A stretch of DNA of 64,000 bases, taken from assembly GCA_000696115.1 (NCBI GenBank), contig JJOH01000001.1:248001-312000 (forward strand). The letters are read 5' to 3'. Each line of letters opens with the position of its first letter. Position 1 is the first letter of the stretch. The translations under genes and the position numbers were made by a program. Source of the DNA: Streptomyces olindensis. Lineage in GTDB: Bacteria; Actinomycetota; Actinomycetes; Streptomycetales; Streptomycetaceae. This document shows positions 44,201 to 56,923 of the stretch, piece by piece. The notes under the pieces were generated by a model that was not told the DNA's origin, did no database searches, and saw nothing but the letters and a program-made list of their open reading frames with translations.

Positions 44201-44614
44201 TCGGCGCTGACGGCGGTGGCGGTGGCCGCCGTGGCCCTGGCCGCCGGCGGGTTCGCGGTGAGCGCCGCCGGGGCGCGCAGGGAGCGGGCCGCGGAGTTCG
44301 CGGTGCTGCGTGCCCTGGGCACGCCCCGCCGGGATCTCGCCCGGCTCGTCGCGACGGAGCAGAGCCTGCTCATCGGCGCCGGTCTGCTCGCCGGGCTGGG
44401 TCTGGGCACCGTCCTGACCCGGGCCGTCGTGCCGCTGATCGTGCTGAGTTCCTCGGCCGCGCGGCCGGCCCCGCCCGTCCTCGTCGAACTCCCGGTGTCG
44501 CGGGTGGCCCTGCTCCTCGCGGGGGTGGCCGCCCCGCTGCTGCTGATCACCGTCGCGTCGGCGCTGCGCCGCGCCGAGCCGGCGGTCGCGCTCCGCCATC
44601 AGGGGGAGGACTGA
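41252..44614 (+). CDS. large FtsX-like ABC permease with TTA codon
   Basis: A 1120-residue membrane protein. A first transmembrane segment (LLLTAALLAVLLTTSVLAAL) is followed by a large extracytoplasmic domain, a middle group of segments with the SERAGETELLRARGASRGRI coupling loop, a second large outer domain, and a C-terminal FtsX module (RAAEFAVLRALGTPRRDLARLV). It thus looks like two fused permease halves. Codon 13 from the GTG at 41252 (41288-41290) is TTA, a rare Leu codon in Streptomyces read by bldA tRNA. An alternative GTG start at 41279, just before the TTA, has GGGGGAAG upstream. Substrate unknown. Confidence 0.88.
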   Translation: MARPSGGGRVTGLLLLRLRAHRLLLTAALLAVLLTTSVLAALTAFSGSVGDAALRGTLSGRAAASASLVVEADVPRERRDAAQRAVVRGAREAFGGLPVTVRKLERSGPYALPRSLQSADARAGEPDLTHLAALDRSRIRLVSGALPGPAPAARTAAVPVALPEAAAEKLRLRPGAQVTLTDRLGGEPLRVRVTGVYRAADSSDPYWQADTLGGQGVRTVAFTTYGPLLADPSVLASGRASEDSTGWVATADYRTFTTDGMGALRSAAVRAAGALREDPALGGDADVRTGLPEVLDRTGRTLLVSRSTLLIVSVQLVLLAGYALLLVARLLGSERAGETELLRARGASRGRITGLAALEALLLAVPAAVCAALLSGPLARLLARWSSLDRIGLRLDTAPSGGVWLVAAGVAAACAAAVVAPALAATAGTTVRLRRVRAATSAAPVRAGADVGLLLIAGMAYWQLERQTDATGGGVLSRDRTGELGIDPLLVAAPALALLAGTVLTLRLLPLLARLAERRSARGRGLPAALAGWQFSRRPLRGAGPVLLLVIAVATGMLAIGHGASWDRSQDDQADFRTGTAVRVLDHRPGSPGQTGLYAALPGARDAAPAHRTTLALSGDREATVLALDTAHARDDMLMRGDLADEPPAALLRALAPPARDDDRAVRLPDGTRRIALDVRIADERSRTGRSPSGRAPLLTAVVEDRYGIAYRLGAGSVPVDGRVHRATLDLDVTATGRRAAPAGPLRLTGLQLDDTSPTVRPEHHRFTVERLLATGRDGAARTVPAPAGTRWRGDRAVTENGEVVTRSATEPAVSDTAPLTVAYGTGADPDGNEGASRIYTLRVATTGAGAPRNLSAVATRGFLRAAGAGPGDTIDVPLSGEQLRVRIVRSVEELPTTAAGLDGEAVDGGALLLDLRAVDAVLAQRAGAPLVPTEWWVSAAPGKAAEVVAALRARPDLEPQQVLVRDETAAELLRDPLGAGPRSALTAVAVAAVALAAGGFAVSAAGARRERAAEFAVLRALGTPRRDLARLVATEQSLLIGAGLLAGLGLGTVLTRAVVPLIVLSSSAARPAPPVLVELPVSRVALLLAGVAAPLLLITVASALRRAEPAVALRHQGED

Positions 44615-44634
44615 GCCATCAGGGGAAGGACTGA
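44595..44634. repeat. 20-bp tandem duplication over a stop codon
   Basis: GCCATCAGGGGGAGGACTGA (44595-44614) and GCCATCAGGGGAAGGACTGA (44615-44634) differ at one base. The first copy holds the permease stop; the second supplies the ribosome site of the next gene. Confidence 0.9.
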
Positions 44635-44635
44635 G

Positions 44636-47368
44636 ATGCCGCCGAACGCGCAGGGCGCGCCGTGGGTGCGGACCCGGCTGCGGACCGCGCCCTGGGCCGC
44701 CGTCGCCTTCGGTGTGCTGGTGCTGGTCACGGCGTTCCTCGCGGCCGTCCTGCCCCGGGCCGTCGAGGCGTACGAGACGGAGGGGCTGCGCGAGGCCGTC
44801 GCCGAGGCCTCCCCCGAGTCCACCGTGCTGGAGCTGAAGGCGCCGCCACCCGGTCTCGAACGGCCGGAGGCGGCCCGGGCGGACGCGGTCCGGCCGGAGG
44901 CCCTCGCGGCGGTCGACGCCCAGGCGAAGGCGCTGCTGCCCGGGCCGCTGCGGGCGGACCCGGCCGAGTCGGCGTACGGGGTGCGGACCGGGAAGAGCCT
45001 GGAGGCCCTGGACGCCTCGCTGCCCCGGCCGGACGGGCTGCCGCCGCGGTTCACTCTGCTCGCGCAGTCGGGAGCGGCCGGCCACGCCACCGTGCGGGAG
45101 GGGCGGCTGCCCACCGCCGGCGCGGTGACCGGGGACACCAGGTCGGTGGAGGGCGCCGTGACCAGCGAGACCGCCCGCACGCTGCGGCTGCGGGCCGGCT
45201 CCACGCTCAGCCTGGCCGGCTTCCCGGACGGGCCGCTGACCGTGCGGATCACCGGCGTCCTCGAACCCCGCCACCCGCAGCGGAGTTACTGGTCCGCCGA
45301 ACCGGTCCTGCGCACCCCGGCCCTGGCCACCACCTCCGGCCGGCCGCCGCAGTTCTACTGGGAGGCGGGTGTCCTGCTGGCGCCCGGGGCCGCGCCGGCG
45401 CTGCTCGGCGGCCAGGGCGAGCCGGAGAAGTACTGGCGCATCGCGCCCGCGACCGGGCGGCTCACCGGGGCGGACACCTCGGCGCTCGTCGCGGCGGTCG
45501 CGTCCCTGGAGGACGGGCCCGGGCTGGTGCGGATGCGCGGGGCCGCCGGTCCGCCGGCGCAGCTGTCCACCGGTCTGGAGCAGGTGATCGGCGCCTACGC
45601 CGAGACCCGGGAGGCGATCACGCCCGTGGTCGCCGTCGCGGCCTTCGGGATCGCCGCGGTCGCCGTCGTCGTCCTGGTCATGGCCGGTGGCCTCGCCGCC
45701 GCCCGCCGCGACGCCGAACTCGCCCTGCTGCGGGCCCGGGGCGGCTCCCTGCGCGGCATCGGCGGGCGGCTGCTGGCCGAGACCGCGGTGGCGGCGGTGC
45801 CCGCGGCGGCCTGCGGCCTGCTGCTCGCCCTGCTGGTGGTGGACGAGGGCCCGCCGCTGCCCGCCGTGCTCGGGGCGGGCGCCGTGGCCCTGCTCGCCTG
45901 TGCCGCGCTGCCGGTGCGCGCGGTCGTGGCGCACCGCAGGCCGCGGGCGCACCGGGAGCGCGACGACCTCGCCCACGCCCGGCCCGGCGCGCGCCGCACG
46001 GTCGCCGAACTGACCGCGCTGGTGCTGGCCGTCGGCTCGGTGGCGGCGCTGCGCCGCCGCGGTACCGAGGGGTCGGGCGATGTGCTGGTGAGCGCCGCCC
46101 CGGTGCTCGTCGGGGTGGTCGCCGCGCTGGTCCTGGTGCGGCTGTACCCGCTGCCGCTGCGGTGGGCCGCCGGTCCGGCCGGGCGGCTGCGCGGCCTGGT
46201 CGGGTTCCTGTCGCTGGCCCGTGCGGGCCGCTCCCCGGCGGCGGTCGCCGTGCTGCCCCTGCTCGCCCTGCTGACCGCCCTGACGATGGCCGCGTTCGGA
46301 GGGTCCGTGCTGACCGGCGTGGCGGACGCCCGGGACCGGGCCGCGCTGCTGGAGACGGGCGCGGACGCGCGGATCGACACCACCGACGGCGGCCCGCTCC
46401 CCGCGGAACTGGCGCGAGCGGTACGGGGTGTTGCGGGCGTGCGGCAGGTCACGGCCGTGCGGTTCACGTTCGCCGGGGAGCGCCCCTCCGACGAGACGCG
46501 GTCGCTGACCGTGGTCGGGGTCGAGCCGGGGGCCTACGCGGACGTGGCCCGGCGGATGGGGCTCGGGGGTTTCCCGGCCGGCCGGCTGGGCGCCGGGGGC
46601 GGGGTCCTGGACGCCGTCGCCTCCCCCGGGGTCGCCGAGCGGCTCGGGCGGGCACCGCGCCGGATCGTCACGGACGACGGGCCCGTCACGGTACGGATCA
46701 CCGCCGTCCGCCCCCGCACCCCGGCCGTCCCCGCGGGCGAGTTCCTGCTGGTCGACGCGGCGGGACTGAAGGGCCCCGGCGGTCCCACGACCCTGCTGGC
46801 CGCCGGTGCCGGGCTCGACGCGCACGCGCTGCGGGCGGCCGTGCGCGGCACCGGGTCCGCCCTCTCCGTGACCCTGCGCGGCGAGGAACGGGCGGCGCTG
46901 TCCGACTCGCCGTTGCAGACGGGCGCCGAACGGATCTACGTCTGGGCCGTCGTCGCGGGCGCCGGGTACGCCGTGCTCGCCCTGGTGCTCGGCCTGCTGC
47001 GGTCGGCGCCGGAACGGGCCGCGCTGCTGGCCCGGCTGCGCACCCTGGGTCTGACGACCCGCCAGGGGCGCCGGCTGCTCGGCCTGGAGGCGCTGCCCCA
47101 GGCGCTCCTCGCGGCCGGCGGGGGAATGGCCGTCGGCTGGGCCACGGTACGGCTGCTCGCCCCCGGCGTCGACCTGGACCGGCTCGCCCTGGCCGACGCG
47201 TCCGGCGGCGAGGTGCCGGGCGGTGCCGTGCTGCGGGCGGACGTGTGGTCGCTGGCCGTCCCGGCCGGGGTCACGGTACTGCTGGCGGCGGCGGTGGCCG
47301 TCGCACAGGCCTGGTGGGCGGGGCGCCGGACACCGATCACTCACCTCAGGGCAGGAGACATGCGATGA
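44636..47368 (+). CDS. second FtsX-like ABC permease
   Basis: A 910-residue membrane protein on the same plan as the preceding gene: an N-terminal transmembrane segment (AVAFGVLVLVTAFLAAVLP), a large outer domain, a central block (VAVAAFGIAAVAVVVLVMAGG then ARRDAELALLRARGGSLRGI) and a C-terminal block with ERAALLARLRTLGLTTRQGRRL. The ATG at 44636 is two bases beyond the duplicated stop region, with AGGGGAAGGA upstream. Its stop overlaps the next ATG (ATGA). It probably pairs with the first permease, or with itself, around the ATPase encoded downstream. Confidence 0.87.
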   Translation: MPPNAQGAPWVRTRLRTAPWAAVAFGVLVLVTAFLAAVLPRAVEAYETEGLREAVAEASPESTVLELKAPPPGLERPEAARADAVRPEALAAVDAQAKALLPGPLRADPAESAYGVRTGKSLEALDASLPRPDGLPPRFTLLAQSGAAGHATVREGRLPTAGAVTGDTRSVEGAVTSETARTLRLRAGSTLSLAGFPDGPLTVRITGVLEPRHPQRSYWSAEPVLRTPALATTSGRPPQFYWEAGVLLAPGAAPALLGGQGEPEKYWRIAPATGRLTGADTSALVAAVASLEDGPGLVRMRGAAGPPAQLSTGLEQVIGAYAETREAITPVVAVAAFGIAAVAVVVLVMAGGLAAARRDAELALLRARGGSLRGIGGRLLAETAVAAVPAAACGLLLALLVVDEGPPLPAVLGAGAVALLACAALPVRAVVAHRRPRAHRERDDLAHARPGARRTVAELTALVLAVGSVAALRRRGTEGSGDVLVSAAPVLVGVVAALVLVRLYPLPLRWAAGPAGRLRGLVGFLSLARAGRSPAAVAVLPLLALLTALTMAAFGGSVLTGVADARDRAALLETGADARIDTTDGGPLPAELARAVRGVAGVRQVTAVRFTFAGERPSDETRSLTVVGVEPGAYADVARRMGLGGFPAGRLGAGGGVLDAVASPGVAERLGRAPRRIVTDDGPVTVRITAVRPRTPAVPAGEFLLVDAAGLKGPGGPTTLLAAGAGLDAHALRAAVRGTGSALSVTLRGEERAALSDSPLQTGAERIYVWAVVAGAGYAVLALVLGLLRSAPERAALLARLRTLGLTTRQGRRLLGLEALPQALLAAGGGMAVGWATVRLLAPGVDLDRLALADASGGEVPGGAVLRADVWSLAVPAGVTVLLAAAVAVAQAWWAGRRTPITHLRAGDMR

Positions 47369-48351
47369 GCGGTACGACGGAGTCGCTCGCGGAACTGGAG
47401 CGGCGGGCGGCGCACCACCGCGACCGGCCGGCGTACGGGCACGACGCCCTGATCGCCTGCGACCGGCTGGTGCGGATCTTCGCCAAGCGCGGCGGCGGTG
47501 ACGCCGTGGAGGTGCAGGCGCTCCAGGGGCTCGATCTGCTGGTGCGCGAGGGCGAGTTGATGGCGCTGGTGGGGGCGTCCGGCAGCGGCAAGTCGACCCT
47601 GATGAGCATCCTCGCGGGCCTGGACGTGCCCACCGCGGGCGCCGCGAAGGTCGCGGGCCACGATCTGCTGGCGATGGACGCCAAGGCGCGGCTGCGGTAC
47701 CGGCGCGAGGTGGTCGGCTTCGTCTGGCAGCAGACGGCCCGCAATCTGCTGCCGTATCTGACGGCGGCGCAGAACGTGGCGCTGCCCATGCAGCTGGCGG
47801 GGCGCTCCCGGAGGGAACGGGCCGGACGGGCGGAGGAGTTGCTCGCCCTGCTGGGCGTCGCGGACTGCCGGGACCGGCGTCCGCAGCAGATGTCCGGTGG
47901 CCAGCAGCAGCGTGTCGCGATCGCCGTCGCCCTCGCCAACGCCCCCGCCGTCCTGCTCGCCGACGAGCCGACCGGCGAGCTGGACTCGGCGACCGGGCAG
48001 CAGGTCTTCGCGGCGTTCCGCCGGGCCAACGAGGAGCTGGGCACGACGATCGTCATCGTCACGCACGACCAGGCGGTGTCCGGCGAGGTCCGGCGCACGG
48101 TCGCGATCCGCGACGGCCGCACCTCCACGGAGGTGCTGCGCCGCACGGAGGTCGACGAGGCGGGCCGGGAGTCCGTGGTGGCACGCGAGTACGCGATGCT
48201 GGACCGCGCGGGCCGCCTGCAGCTGCCGGCCGAGTACACGGCGGCCCTGGGCATGCGGGACCGGGTGCTGCTGGAGCTGGAGGAGGACCACGTCCAGGTG
48301 TGGCCGGACGGGAACGGGCCCGGGAACAGGAGCGGGAACGGGCCCGGCTGA
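47365..48351 (+). CDS. ABC transporter ATPase with AbrB-like C-terminal segment
   Basis: A 328-residue protein. Residues 30-262 form a MacB-type ABC ATPase: Walker A GASGSGKST (70-78), Q loop WQQTARNLLP, signature MSGGQQQRVAIAVAL, Walker B LLADEPTGELD, switch VTHDQ. After it, residues 277-313 (MLDRAGRLQLPAEYTAALGM then RDRVLLELEEDHVQVWPD) read like an AbrB/SpoVT hairpin (the Gly-Arg-x-x-x-Pro core). The end is a short Gly/Asn repeat (NGPGNRSGNGPG). ATG at 47365 overlaps the permease stop, and a strong terminator follows. It powers the two permeases; the tail may bind DNA or the partner protein, which is an inference. Confidence 0.88.
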   Translation: MSGTTESLAELERRAAHHRDRPAYGHDALIACDRLVRIFAKRGGGDAVEVQALQGLDLLVREGELMALVGASGSGKSTLMSILAGLDVPTAGAAKVAGHDLLAMDAKARLRYRREVVGFVWQQTARNLLPYLTAAQNVALPMQLAGRSRRERAGRAEELLALLGVADCRDRRPQQMSGGQQQRVAIAVALANAPAVLLADEPTGELDSATGQQVFAAFRRANEELGTTIVIVTHDQAVSGEVRRTVAIRDGRTSTEVLRRTEVDEAGRESVVAREYAMLDRAGRLQLPAEYTAALGMRDRVLLELEEDHVQVWPDGNGPGNRSGNGPG

Positions 48352-48359
48352 GGGCATGC

Positions 48360-48408
48360 GACGGCGCCTGCCCGTTCGTCCGGTCGGGGACAAGGGGCAG
48401 GCGCCGTC
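48360..48408. terminator. convergent terminator between the ABC operon and gltD
   Basis: Perfect 14-bp stem GACGGCGCCTGCCC (48360-48373) / GGGCAGGCGCCGTC (48395-48408), 21-nt loop, 8 bp past the ATPase stop. Confidence 0.85.
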
Positions 48409-48446
48409 TGGTGTTCCGTACGCCGTTGTACGGGACGTCTTTTCGA

Positions 48447-48482
48447 GGGCCTGTCAGACCATCAGGGCCTGTCAGACCATCA
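48447..48482. repeat. 18-bp tandem duplication over the gltD stop
   Basis: GGGCCTGTCAGACCATCA is present twice without a mismatch (48447-48464, 48465-48482). On the minus strand the inner copy encodes the final Met-Val-stop of GltD. Confidence 0.92.
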
Positions 48483-49927
48483 GGGCCCGGTCCGTCGGAC
48501 GGATCGGCGCCGGCAGCTCGCTGGCGCCCGTGAGGTGGCGGTCCACCCCGCGCGCCGCCGAGCGGCCCTCGGCGATCGCCCACACGATGAGCGACTGGCC
48601 GCGGCCGGCGTCACCGGCGACGAACACGCCCGGCACGTTGGTCTGGAAGTCGGCGTCGCGGGCGATGTTGCCGCGCTCGTCGAGCTCCAGGCCGAACTGC
48701 TCGACCAGGCCGTTCTCCCGGTCGGTGCCGGTGAAGCCCATGGCGAGGGTGACCAGCTGGGCGGGGATCTTGCGCTCGGTGCCCGGCTTCGGGGTCAGCC
48801 TGCCGTCGATGAACTCCACCTCGGTGAGGTGCAGCCACTGGACGTTGCCGTCCTCGTCGCCCTCGAAGTGGGTCGTCGAGACGGAGTAGACGCGCTCGCC
48901 GCCCTCCTCGTGGGCCGAGGTGACCTTGTACAGCATGGGGAAGGTCGGCCAGGGCTGGTTGATCGGGTGCCGCTCGTCGTTCGGGCGGGGCATGATCTCC
49001 AGCTGCGTGACGGAGGCCGCGCCCTGGCGGTGGGCGGTGCCCACGCAGTCCGCGCCGGTGTCGCCGCCGCCGATGACCACGACGTGCTTGCCCTCGGCCG
49101 AGATGGGGGGCGCCACGAAGTCGCCCTCCTGGACCTTGTTGGCCAGGGGCAGGTACTCCATGGCCTGGTAGATGCCCTTGAGTTCGCGGCCGGGCACCGG
49201 CAGGTCGCGGGCCGTGGTCGCGCCGACGGCCAGGACGACCGCGTCGTAGCGCTTCTTCAGGTCCGTGGCCTTCAGGTCGCGGCCGATCTCGATGCCGGTG
49301 CGGAAGCGGGTGCCCTCCGCGCGCATCTGCTCGATGCGGCGGTTGATGTGCCGCTTCTCCATCTTGAACTCGGGGATGCCGTACCGGAGGAGGCCTCCGA
49401 TGCGGTCCGCGCGCTCGTAGACGGCGACGGTGTGGCCGGCGCGGGTCAGCTGCTGGGCGGCGGCGAGGCCGGCCGGGCCCGAGCCGATGACCGCGACCGT
49501 CTTGCCGGACAGGCGCTCCGGGATCTGCGGGGCGACGTCCCCGGTCTCCCACGCCTTGTCGATGATCGAGACCTCGACGTTCTTGATGGTGACCGGCGGC
49601 TGGTTGATGCCGAGCACACACGCCGACTCGCACGGGGCCGGGCACAGGCGGCCCGTGAACTCCGGGAAGTTGTTCGTCGCGTGCAGCCGCTCCGACGCCG
49701 CGCCCCAGTCCTCGCGGTACGCGTAGTCGTTCCACTCGGGGATGAGGTTCCCCAGCGGGCAGCCGTTGTGGCAGAACGGGATGCCGCAGTCCATGCAGCG
49801 GCTGGCCTGCTTGCTGATGATGGGCAGCAGGGAGCCGGGGACGTAGACCTCGTTCCAGTCCTTGACGCGCTCCTCGACGGGGCGGGACTTGGCGACCTCG
49901 CGCCCGTGGTTCAGGAAGCCCTTCGGG

Positions 49928-49935
<8 letters not shown>
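48472..49935 (-). CDS. gltD: glutamate synthase (NADPH) small subunit
   Basis: A 487-residue flavin and iron-sulfur subunit that carries electrons from NADPH to GltB. N-terminal Cys cluster Cys47, Cys50, Cys55 and Cys59 ([14 protein letters not shown]) and a second in [12 protein letters not shown] bind [4Fe-4S] centres. The FAD site is [17 protein letters not shown] and the NADPH site [18 protein letters not shown] late FAD contact is [21 protein letters not shown] at 49935 lies within the end of gltB (8-nt overlap), so the subunits are coupled. With glutamine synthetase it forms the GS-GOGAT route of ammonium assimilation. Confidence 0.96.
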
Positions 49936-54529
<4,594 letters not shown>

Positions 54530-54590
54530 CGGCTCTCCCGTCGTCGTCAGGTGGCATGTGCAAGTGCCGAGGGACGACGTTGGCCCTCGC

Positions 54591-54617
54591 GTGATCGCAA
54601 AATTTCGTGCAGGTTAC
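54591..54617 (-). promoter_or_regulatory. candidate GlnR box upstream of gltB
   Basis: On the minus strand GTAAC-n6-GAAAT-n6-ATCAC. The Streptomyces GlnR consensus is gTnAc-n6-GaAAc repeated. Three half-sites keep the 6-nt spacing; the fourth is not conserved. It lies 60-90 bp before the gltB start. Confidence 0.5.
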
Positions 54618-54911
54618 ATGATGGAGCGGTTCTCGGGAACCGGGATAACCCGTTCCAACATGCGGACACCGCTGGCTCGCGGCGGGGGTACCGCGCCCGC
54701 GGTGGAAGCTATGGGGGGCCAGCACGGAACGACCAGGTGAGATCGATGCCCGCCGGGCCCGACAGGTGGTACGGGCGTCTTCGCCCACTCCACTGGGATG
54801 CGCGGCGGGCGTCATTGCCCGCAGCGCTTACGGCTCATGCCCCGTGGTTGCAGGTTCGAAACCAGCGAGTAACGGCTACTTATGCGGCCCATCGCATAAG
54901 TCGGAGCCGCG
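54618..54911. other. gene-free region upstream of gltB
   Basis: About 300 bp with no supported gene, between the gltB promoter and the 3' end of the VIT gene. It holds small palindromes (for example TTATGCGGCCCATCGCATAA near 54879-54898, inverted TTATGCG/CGCATAA), the latter 14 bp past the VIT stop and possibly its terminator. Confidence 0.5.
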
Positions 54912-55643
54912 CTATCCTACGGCCGTTCCGAACAGCGTGCCCAGGGCGTACGTCACACCGGCCGCGGCACCCCCCAGAAGCAACTGGCGCAACCCGCTGT
55001 ACCACCAGGTCCGGTCGGTCACCTTGGCCACCACCGCACCGCACAGGAAGAGCCCCAGCAGCGCCAGCAGCACGGCCGGCCACAGGCTGCTCGCCCCCAG
55101 CAGATAGGGCAGCACGGGGATCAGCGCGCCCAGCGCGAAGGAGCCGAAGCTCGACACGGCGGCCACGGTGGGCGAGGGCAGATCGGCGGGGTCGATGCCC
55201 AGCTCCTCCCGGGCGTGGATCTCCAGCGCCTGCTCGGGATCCTTCGACAGCTGCCGGGCGACCTCGTCGGCCAGCTGCGGCTCGACCCCTCTCGCACGGT
55301 AGAGCGCGGCGAGCTCGGCCTCCTCGCACTTCGGGTGCTTCCTCAGCTCGCGCCGCTCCACATCCAGCTCGGCCTCGACGAGCTCGCGCTGCGAGGCGAC
55401 GGAGGTGTACTCGCCGGCGGCCATGGAGAAGGCACCGGCGGCCAGGCCCGCGAGCCCGCTGAGGACGACGGTGTGCTGACCGACCGCCCCGCCCGCGACA
55501 CCGGTCATCAGGGCGAGGTTGGAGACGAGGCCGTCCATCGCACCGAACACCGCGGGACGCAGCCAGCCGCCGTTCACGTCCCGGTGGGTGTGGTTGTCCC
55601 GGTGCGCCTCGTGCAGCGCCGCCTCGGTCTCGATGATGGCCAT
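54912..55643 (-). CDS. VIT1/CCC1-family iron/manganese transporter
   Basis: A 243-residue membrane protein of the vacuolar iron transporter family. N-terminal segments include LRPAVFGAMDGLVSNLALMTGV, with the conserved Asp-Gly-x-x-x-Asn, and AAGAFSMAAGEYTSVASQ, with the Gly-Glu-Tyr motif. The cytoplasmic helical domain (ELDVERRELRKHPKCEEAELA) carries the metal-binding Glu residues, and three hydrophobic segments end the protein. Bacterial members move Fe(II) or Mn(II) out of the cytoplasm. ATG at 55643. A candidate iron box lies about 90 bp upstream, supporting metal control. Confidence 0.88.
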   Translation of the reverse strand: MAIIETEAALHEAHRDNHTHRDVNGGWLRPAVFGAMDGLVSNLALMTGVAGGAVGQHTVVLSGLAGLAAGAFSMAAGEYTSVASQRELVEAELDVERRELRKHPKCEEAELAALYRARGVEPQLADEVARQLSKDPEQALEIHAREELGIDPADLPSPTVAAVSSFGSFALGALIPVLPYLLGASSLWPAVLLALLGLFLCGAVVAKVTDRTWWYSGLRQLLLGGAAAGVTYALGTLFGTAVG

Positions 55644-55731
55644 GGAAAGAACTCCGCTCCCCTACTTTGGACAAGTTCCAGAGTTTTACAACACCAAAAC
55701 TACGCCCGGAATTCCGTTCCCGCCAGCAAGG

Positions 55732-55750
55732 AAAGGCTGGGCTAACCTGC
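55732..55750. promoter_or_regulatory. candidate iron box (IdeR/DmdR type)
   Basis: AAAGGCTGGGCTAACCTGC matches 13 of 19 positions of TTAGGTTAGGCTAACCTAA, with the right half GGCTAACCT intact. It lies in the divergent gap between the VIT gene and the first ADP-ribosylglycohydrolase gene. Confidence 0.45.
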
Positions 55751-55858
55751 GGGTTTACCGCTTTCCGCTCACTTGATCATGGGCCCGCGCAGATGTCGAC
55801 CGGGTGATGCTGGGGCTCCTGAGGCTCGCCAGGTTCGTCGCAGTGGGACACATGCCGT

Positions 55859-56923
55859 ATGGCATCGATCGCCTGCATCCCCTCCGTCCCGGCGCCCGGG
55901 GACGCCGCCGGACTCCGCGCACGGGCCCGGGGCGCACTGCTGGGCCTGGCCGTCGGTGACGCCCTCGGGGCACCCGCCGAGAACATGAAGCCGTCCGAGA
56001 TCCGCGCGCGGTGGGGCCGCATCACGGGCTACGTGGCCGAGAAGCCGTCCGGCACGGACGACACCGAGTACGCGATCTTCTCCGGCCTCCTCCTGGCCCG
56101 GCACGGCTCCGCCCTCACCCCGGCCCACGTGGAGGCGGCCTGGCACGAGCTGATCGCCGACCGCGACGAGGGCCCCTTCCGGGGCGCCGGGTTCAGCGAG
56201 CGCGGCACGCTGGAGAACCTGCGCCGGGGCCTGGCCGCTCCCATCTCCGCCCAGCACCGGCACGCCTGGAGCGACGGCCTGGCCATGCGCGCGGCGCCCT
56301 TCGGGGTGTTCGCGGCGGGGCGCCCCGCGGAGGCGGCCCGACTGGTCGCGATCGACGGTTCGGTGAGCCACGACGGCGAGGGCATCTACGGCGGCCAGGC
56401 GGTGGCGGCCGGGGTGGCGGCGGCGATGGCCGGGGCCCCGCCGATCGCGGTCGTGGCCGCGGCTCTCGCGGTCGTGCCCGACGACTCCTGGACGGCCCGC
56501 AGCCTGCGCCGCGCGGTGACGGTGGCCCACCGCGGCGAACGCGCGGTCCGCTCGGCGGTCGTCATCGGCGGCTACCCCTGGACCGACCTGGCCCCCGAGG
56601 CGGTCGCCCTCGCCTTCGGCGCGTACGCGGCGGCCGACGGCGACTTCGAGCAGTCGGTCCTGACCGCGGTGAACATGGGCCGCGACGCGGACACGACGGC
56701 GGCGGTGGCGGGCGCGCTGGCCGGCGCGACCCGCACGGTGTCGGCGATCCCGACCGCCTGGGCGTCGGCCATCACCCCCGCCCGGGGCTCCTGCCTCCCG
56801 GCGATGGCGGGCCACCACGTCCTGGACGTGGCGGACCTGCTGACACCGGCACCGCCCGAGACGGAACCGGAACCGACGGACTTCGTCCTGGCGGCGGGCG
56901 AGGGAACGGAGGCCGTTTCATGA
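55859..56923 (+). CDS. ADP-ribosylglycohydrolase-family protein 1
   Basis: A 354-residue member of the ADP-ribosylglycohydrolase family (DraG/ARH fold), which removes ADP-ribose from proteins or small molecules with two Mg ions. The N-terminal helix LLGLAVGDALGAPAEN, the metal motif GTDDTE (65-70) and the C-terminal metal motif NMGRDADTT (Asp276, Asp278, Thr279) are all present, so the enzyme looks competent. ATG at 55859; the codons just upstream are not conserved in character. Its stop overlaps the ATG of the next family member. It is first in a run of six coupled genes. Confidence 0.88.
   Translation: MASIACIPSVPAPGDAAGLRARARGALLGLAVGDALGAPAENMKPSEIRARWGRITGYVAEKPSGTDDTEYAIFSGLLLARHGSALTPAHVEAAWHELIADRDEGPFRGAGFSERGTLENLRRGLAAPISAQHRHAWSDGLAMRAAPFGVFAAGRPAEAARLVAIDGSVSHDGEGIYGGQAVAAGVAAAMAGAPPIAVVAAALAVVPDDSWTARSLRRAVTVAHRGERAVRSAVVIGGYPWTDLAPEAVALAFGAYAAADGDFEQSVLTAVNMGRDADTTAAVAGALAGATRTVSAIPTAWASAITPARGSCLPAMAGHHVLDVADLLTPAPPETEPEPTDFVLAAGEGTEAVS

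Noticed and set aside
41660..47344. A minus-strand open frame of nearly 1,900 codons opposite the two permease genes
   Set aside because: It runs antisense through two genes with clear membrane-protein composition and coupled starts. It is Arg/Gly/Gln-rich low-complexity sequence, as expected when GC-rich codons leave few stops on the other strand.
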